Notes under the pieces: model-generated
The model's database searches: none
What the model was told of the DNA's origin: nothing
The model's input: only the letters and a program-made list of their open reading frames with translations
In this document: positions 20,692 through 23,784 of the stretch, one piece after another
How positions within the stretch are numbered: position 1 is the first letter of the stretch
Layout of the letters: the number at the start of each line of letters is the position of its first letter
Program-made: the position numbers and the translations under genes
From: Symbiotaphrina buchneri
Lineage: Eukaryota; Ascomycota; Symbiotaphrinales; Symbiotaphrinaceae
Length of the DNA stretch: 23,784 nt
Direction: 5' to 3'
Assembly: GCA_001599915.1 (NCBI GenBank)
Contig: BCIG01000049.1
Span: forward strand, 1-23,784

Positions 20692-20699
20692 CGGATAAA
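20692..20699 (+). promoter_or_regulatory. AraR-like binding motif CGGATAAA
   Basis: CGGATAAA fits the CGGDTAAW consensus that I recall being reported for the Aspergillus L-arabinose regulator AraR. It lies about 311 nt upstream of the SDR start and 516 nt upstream of the L-arabinitol dehydrogenase start, so it could serve both. One eight-base match in 833 nt can occur by chance. Confidence 0.3.
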
Positions 20700-21214
20700 T
20701 TGTGTCGTCGGTTAATTTCTCAGGAGTCCCCCTTACCGCTTTCATCTCTGGTACGATGCGATCACAGGGTCTCGAAAACTTATCCTCATGTGAGGGGACG
20801 CCAAACCCGGAAAACCGCAATTGCCGAGGACCTTTGCAGCGGAGGCCAGGCGTGGGAGCGCATGCAAACGCACGTAAGGATGGGGAAGTACGAATCATGT
20901 GGCCGACAACGATGGCCCGGCCTTTCCAGGAGGGTTTCTTTCCTTACACGTTTCGTCCGTTCCAGCCCATTCCGTGATGGTCTGAGGCAGGTGCTACGGA
21001 GCACATGTTGAGGCCGCGAATGGCGACTGCTGAGCAGTGGGCTCTCATAAGGAGCGCACATATACAGGCGTCTGTACGCCGCATAACGACGATGAATACT
21101 CTTCAATTTATTGTATCTCCAATGATCCATTGATCCGTGAAACAAAATATTAATCACCACTTCGATACCCTTTATCTTTCCTCATCCTATATCGTCGTCT
21201 CATACAAACCACCT

Positions 21215-22413
21215 ATGGCACCATACGTTGTCGATACCCCTCTTGAGACCAACGATGCACCAAAAGTCTTAAAGGTTACCAAACCAAACATTGGTGTCTA
21301 CACCAACCCCCAGCACGATCTCTGGGTCAGCGATGCCGCCCCCAGTCTCGAGAGTGTGCAAAAGGGTCAAGACCTAAAGCCCGGACAAGTCACCGTCGCA
21401 ATCCGAAGCACCGGCATCTGCGGGTAATCATCCCCAACAACCCCAACCATCATAAACCCCTCACTAACCAAGCCACCAGATCCGACGTACACTTCTGGCG
21501 CGAAGGCCACATCGGCCCCATGATTGTGACCGACACACACATCCTCGGCCACGAGTCTGCAGGCGAAGTAATCGCCGTGCACCCATCCGTAACCACCCTC
21601 CACATTGGCGACCGCGTCGCCATCGAGCCACAAGTCATCTGCGGCGAATGCGAGCCATGCCTAACAGGCCGGTACAACGGCTGCGACCGCGTCGACTTCC
21701 TTTCCACGCCGCCCGTGCCGGGCCTGCTACGGCGCTACGTCAACCACCCGGCGGCGTGGTGCCACAAGATCGGCAACATGAGCTACGAGTACGGCGCGCT
21801 GCTGGAGCCGCTGAGCGTGGCGCTGGCGGCGATGCAGCGGGTGAACATCGTCGTGGGCGACCCGGTGCTGATCTGTGGCGCGGGCACGATCGGGCTCGTT
21901 ACGCTGCTTTGTGTACGCGCGGCGGGCGCGTGTCCGATCGTGATTACGGATGTGGATTTGGGCCGGTTGAAGTTTGCGAAGAAGATATGCCCGAGCGTCA
22001 TTACGCATAAGGTTGGGGGCGAGAAGAATAGCGAAGAGGCTGCCAGGAAGATCGTCGATGTGTTCGGAGGCCTGGAGCCTGCGGTGGCGATGGAGTGCAC
22101 GGGCGCCGAGAGCAGCGTCAATGCGGCGATTTGGGCCGTCAAGTTTGGCGGTAAGGTGTATGTCATCGGCTGCGGCAAGGACGAGATCAACTTTGCGTTG
22201 ATGCGCGCGAGCACTCGGGAGGTTGATATCATGCTGGAGTACCGCTACTCGAATACTTGGCCGCGCGCGATTCGTCTGGTTGAGAATGGTCTCGTGGACT
22301 TGTCGAGCTTGGTGACGCACCGATTCCCGCTGGAGAATGCTGTGGAGGCATTCGCTGCGGCGGCGGATCCTAAGACCGGAGCTATCAAGGTCCAGATCCA
22401 GAGCTTGGAGTGA
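21215..22413 (+). CDS. ladA: L-arabinitol 4-dehydrogenase (zinc-dependent MDR family)
   Basis: Exons 21215-21423 and 21480-22413 flank a 56-nt intron (GTAATC..CAG) and give 380 aa, the usual length. The enzyme oxidises L-arabinitol to L-xylulose with NAD in the cytosol, the second step of fungal L-arabinose catabolism. Catalytic zinc residues are Cys69 (RSTGICGSDVHFW) with His94 and Glu95 ([11 protein letters not shown]). The structural zinc cysteines are 124, 127, 130 and 138 ([15 protein letters not shown]). The cofactor fold shows CGAGTIGL and ITDVD, whose acidic residue favours NAD. The segments [20 protein letters not shown] and [17 protein letters not shown] are typical of LadA rather than xylitol or sorbitol dehydrogenase. 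An in-frame upstream ATG at 21137 exists; the one at 21215 is preferred because family similarity starts after it. The gene looks intact and is divergent from the damaged SDR. Confidence 0.93.
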
Positions 22414-22841
22414 TGTTATTGATTGCATGATGCCGACTTATGACTTGGAGTCATTGGAGTTTGAGGCGTTTGAGTCTTTTTGCAGTTTTGATAATCATGT
22501 ACAGCATGTATATGGTAGTGTATATTGTTAGATAATAATAATACTATACTACGTACATCTCCTTTCATACTCGAACTTGTTGTAGGCTGTTGTACTCGGG
22601 CCAGTTTTCCGCCCTTTGCCAAGACATTATTAACTAAACAAGAAACGAGATTACATAATCCCTCATAGTGTAGAATAACTCACCTATAAAAACTCTTGGC
22701 CTGTTGAAGTACAAATCCTTGACTTCGGTCGCAACTCTTTCAATAATAAATTGGTGCAACGGCATCTGCTGGTTAAGTACTTTGATCTTAATGTTCACAC
22801 AGATTCATAAAGTGTATTAGCGAGATCTTGCAAAAGGTCGT
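22414..22841. other. Intergenic region, AT-rich, before the tRNA
   Basis: About 430 nt of AT-rich sequence follows the dehydrogenase stop and presumably includes its 3' UTR. No open frame with a recognisable domain is present. Confidence 0.6.
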
Positions 22842-22912
22842 GGAGCAATAGCTCAGTGGTAGAGCATGAGATTGCAGATCTCAGGGTCATGGGTTCGATC
22901 CCCATTTGCTCC
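22842..22912 (+). tRNA. tRNA-Cys (anticodon GCA)
   Basis: The 71-nt sequence folds as a full cloverleaf. The acceptor stem is GGAGCAA with TTGCTCC, the D stem GCTC/GAGC with loop AGTGGTA, the anticodon stem TGAGA/TCTCA with loop TTGCAGA, the variable loop GGGTC, and the T stem ATGGG/CCCAT with loop TTCGATC. Anticodon GCA reads UGC/UGU, so it is cysteine. The internal A box (TAGCTCAGTGG) and B box (GGTTCGATCCC) are intact, and there is no intron. CCA is not encoded, as expected for a eukaryotic nuclear tRNA. Confidence 0.96.
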
Positions 22913-22914
22913 TG

Positions 22915-22919
22915 TTTTT
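22915..22919 (+). terminator. RNA polymerase III terminator of the tRNA gene
   Basis: A run of five T follows two nucleotides after the tRNA 3' end, the standard Pol III stop signal. A longer T-run lies at about 22926-22933. Confidence 0.8.
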
Positions 22920-23220
22920 ACTTCCTTTTTTTTAGCCCCACATGGTTCGAATTCCTTTGCGCCGTTCTACCTCTACTTCTTGATCCATGCAGCAACATTT
23001 TTTTCCACCTCTTGTGTTCCATAGAGCTCTTAAGAATATATAAGATCTGTTGTTTTCCAGACTGTGGAATGTGGCTTATTGAAATTGTTAAGTGTTATGA
23101 GGCTGTCATGCCTTGATTATCACTGAATACAGTTCTAAGAACAAGCTTTAATAATATCGATCTGGTTAAAGGAATAGGGGGACTAGATAAGATCTTAACC
23201 ATTACATGATCCATCGCCCG
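22920..23220. other. Intergenic region between tRNA and O-methyltransferase gene
   Basis: About 300 AT-rich nucleotides with no supported gene. They include the probable 3' UTR of the minus-strand gene that ends at 23221. Confidence 0.55.
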
Positions 23221-23784
23221 CTATAGCTTACCATCCGGTGCTAGCTCAAATTCAAGGGTACCTGTAAACATCCTGTATTGATGGAACTTTTTGAACGTCA
23301 ACCCTGCCGCTTCTCCGATTCTGCGGATATCGGCAAATGTTCTCTCCTTACCACCCATCAGCGCCATCGTACTTAGCTGCATCATGTGGCAGGTATCCGG
23401 GTATCCTGACTGTGCCGGAGGTAAGTGTTGGGACGCCGGAGCCTGGGCCGATGACTCAGGTGTGATCAGACTGGGAATGATCAGCTCATTGACGAGAACT
23501 TTTGCTTTGCGGTTCTTCCTGAGTGCTGGCTTCAGGCACGCAAGAAGCTTGGCAGAGGTCTCGTCTTCGTAGTCTCGCCTGGGCTTGGTCAGCCTTTGTT
23601 TGTGCAGAAAAGAAGTTGAAGCACGAACACTACTCCACGCAGCCAGTATACGTCTGCCACAGTCTCCTGCGGCGTGAAATAGTGCAGCTCTAGAAGGAGC
23701 ATGACGGGGTCCGGGTTTGGCGGCAGAATCGACGGCCTCGCCGGCGGGGAGCCAATGGGCGGGCCGGACGCGAAGGCGGTGGCC
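23221..23784 (-). CDS. O-methyltransferase (COMT-like), C-terminal part; cut by window edge
   Basis: Two exons are visible: 23784-23634 and 23583-23221, separated by a 50-nt intron (GTAGTG, branch CTGAC, acceptor AAG). The first contains HYFTPQETVADVYWLRG, matching the FFTPQ..ADVYxLR segment of SAM-dependent O-methyltransferases. After the splice comes RRDYEDETSAKLLACLKPAL, equivalent to the catalytic-region HDW-D-E block; the usual His is Arg here. The C-terminus has KVLVNELIIP, then MMQLSTMALMGGKERTFADI, RRIGEAAGLTFKKFHQY and a stop at 23221-23223. The first exon also carries an unusual proline-rich stretch (PPIGSPPARPSILPPNP), and the cofactor-binding part lies outside the window. Such enzymes methylate phenolic or polyketide hydroxyls and often belong to secondary-metabolite clusters; the substrate is unknown. 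The His-to-Arg change and the Pro-rich stretch leave its activity open. Confidence 0.75.
   Translation of the reverse strand, partial: GHRLRVRPAHWLPAGEAVDSAAKPGPRHAPSRAALFHAAGDCGRRILAAWSSVRASTSFLHKQRLTKPRRDYEDETSAKLLACLKPALRKNRKAKVLVNELIIPSLITPESSAQAPASQHLPPAQSGYPDTCHMMQLSTMALMGGKERTFADIRRIGEAAGLTFKKFHQYRMFTGTLEFELAPDGKL

Larger units (their letters stand above)
20382..21214. other. Divergent promoter region between SDR and L-arabinitol dehydrogenase genes
   Basis: The 833-nt region between two outward-facing starts probably serves both genes. It contains a 13-bp tandem duplication close to the SDR start, a TATATA stretch near 20517 and an AraR-like motif at 20692. Open frames inside it are not gene-like. 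Confidence 0.55.

Noticed and set aside
21420-21427. CGGGTAAT, a second match to the AraR-like consensus
   Set aside because: It overlaps the exon end and splice donor of the L-arabinitol dehydrogenase, where GGGTAA is explained by splicing.
21727-22428. Minus-strand open frame of 233 codons
   Set aside because: It is antisense to the GC-rich L-arabinitol dehydrogenase exon and rich in Arg/His/Asp, as expected for a shadow frame.
1-23784. Transposons, retroelements, CRISPR arrays
   Set aside because: I found no transposase, reverse transcriptase or integrase motifs, no long terminal or inverted terminal repeats, and no regularly spaced repeats by eye. A computed repeat search was not possible.

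Overview
The window is filamentous-fungal nuclear DNA, most likely from an ascomycete of the Pezizomycotina. Genes are split by short GT-AG introns of about 47 to 81 nt with CTAAC/CTGAC-like branch points. Families typical of that group are present: a Zn2Cys6 regulator, GT34, a fungal Stealth protein and L-arabinitol 4-dehydrogenase. Introns, exon joins and products were worked out by hand from reading frame and family motifs; no similarity search was possible. The species cannot be named from the sequence.

Left half (1-13389) looks like a glycan-assembly neighbourhood. In order: the first 47 residues of a type II membrane protein (minus, cut by the window edge); a nucleotide-sugar/triose-phosphate-type transporter (1332-2550, minus); a GT34 galactosyl/mannosyltransferase (3658-4956, plus); a GT8-like glycosyltransferase with a DxD motif (5107-6231, minus); a secreted Thr/Pro/Ala-rich cysteine-containing surface protein with a second exon that has no ATG (7501-8878, minus); and a Stealth-family sugar-phosphate transferase with an EF-hand (10887-13389, plus). 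Together these could supply sugar nucleotides to the Golgi, build a branched glycan, cap or link it through sugar phosphates, and carry it on a secreted protein. That joint role is inference from co-location.

Middle (13786-16211): a Zn2Cys6 transcription factor (minus) sits between the Stealth gene and a short, inverted, highly similar relic of a second Stealth gene.

Right half (16535-22413) looks like a pentose or polyol catabolic group: an eight-exon MFS sugar transporter (minus), a damaged short-chain dehydrogenase (minus) and an intact L-arabinitol 4-dehydrogenase (plus). The last two are divergent across an 833-bp intergenic region holding an AraR-like motif. A tRNA-Cys(GCA) follows at 22842-22912, and the 3' part of an O-methyltransferase gene (minus) runs off the right edge.

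Three otherwise well-preserved genes (Stealth, transcription factor, short-chain dehydrogenase) each carry one frame discontinuity in the given sequence. This is either assembly error or real decay, and it affects how the locus should be interpreted.
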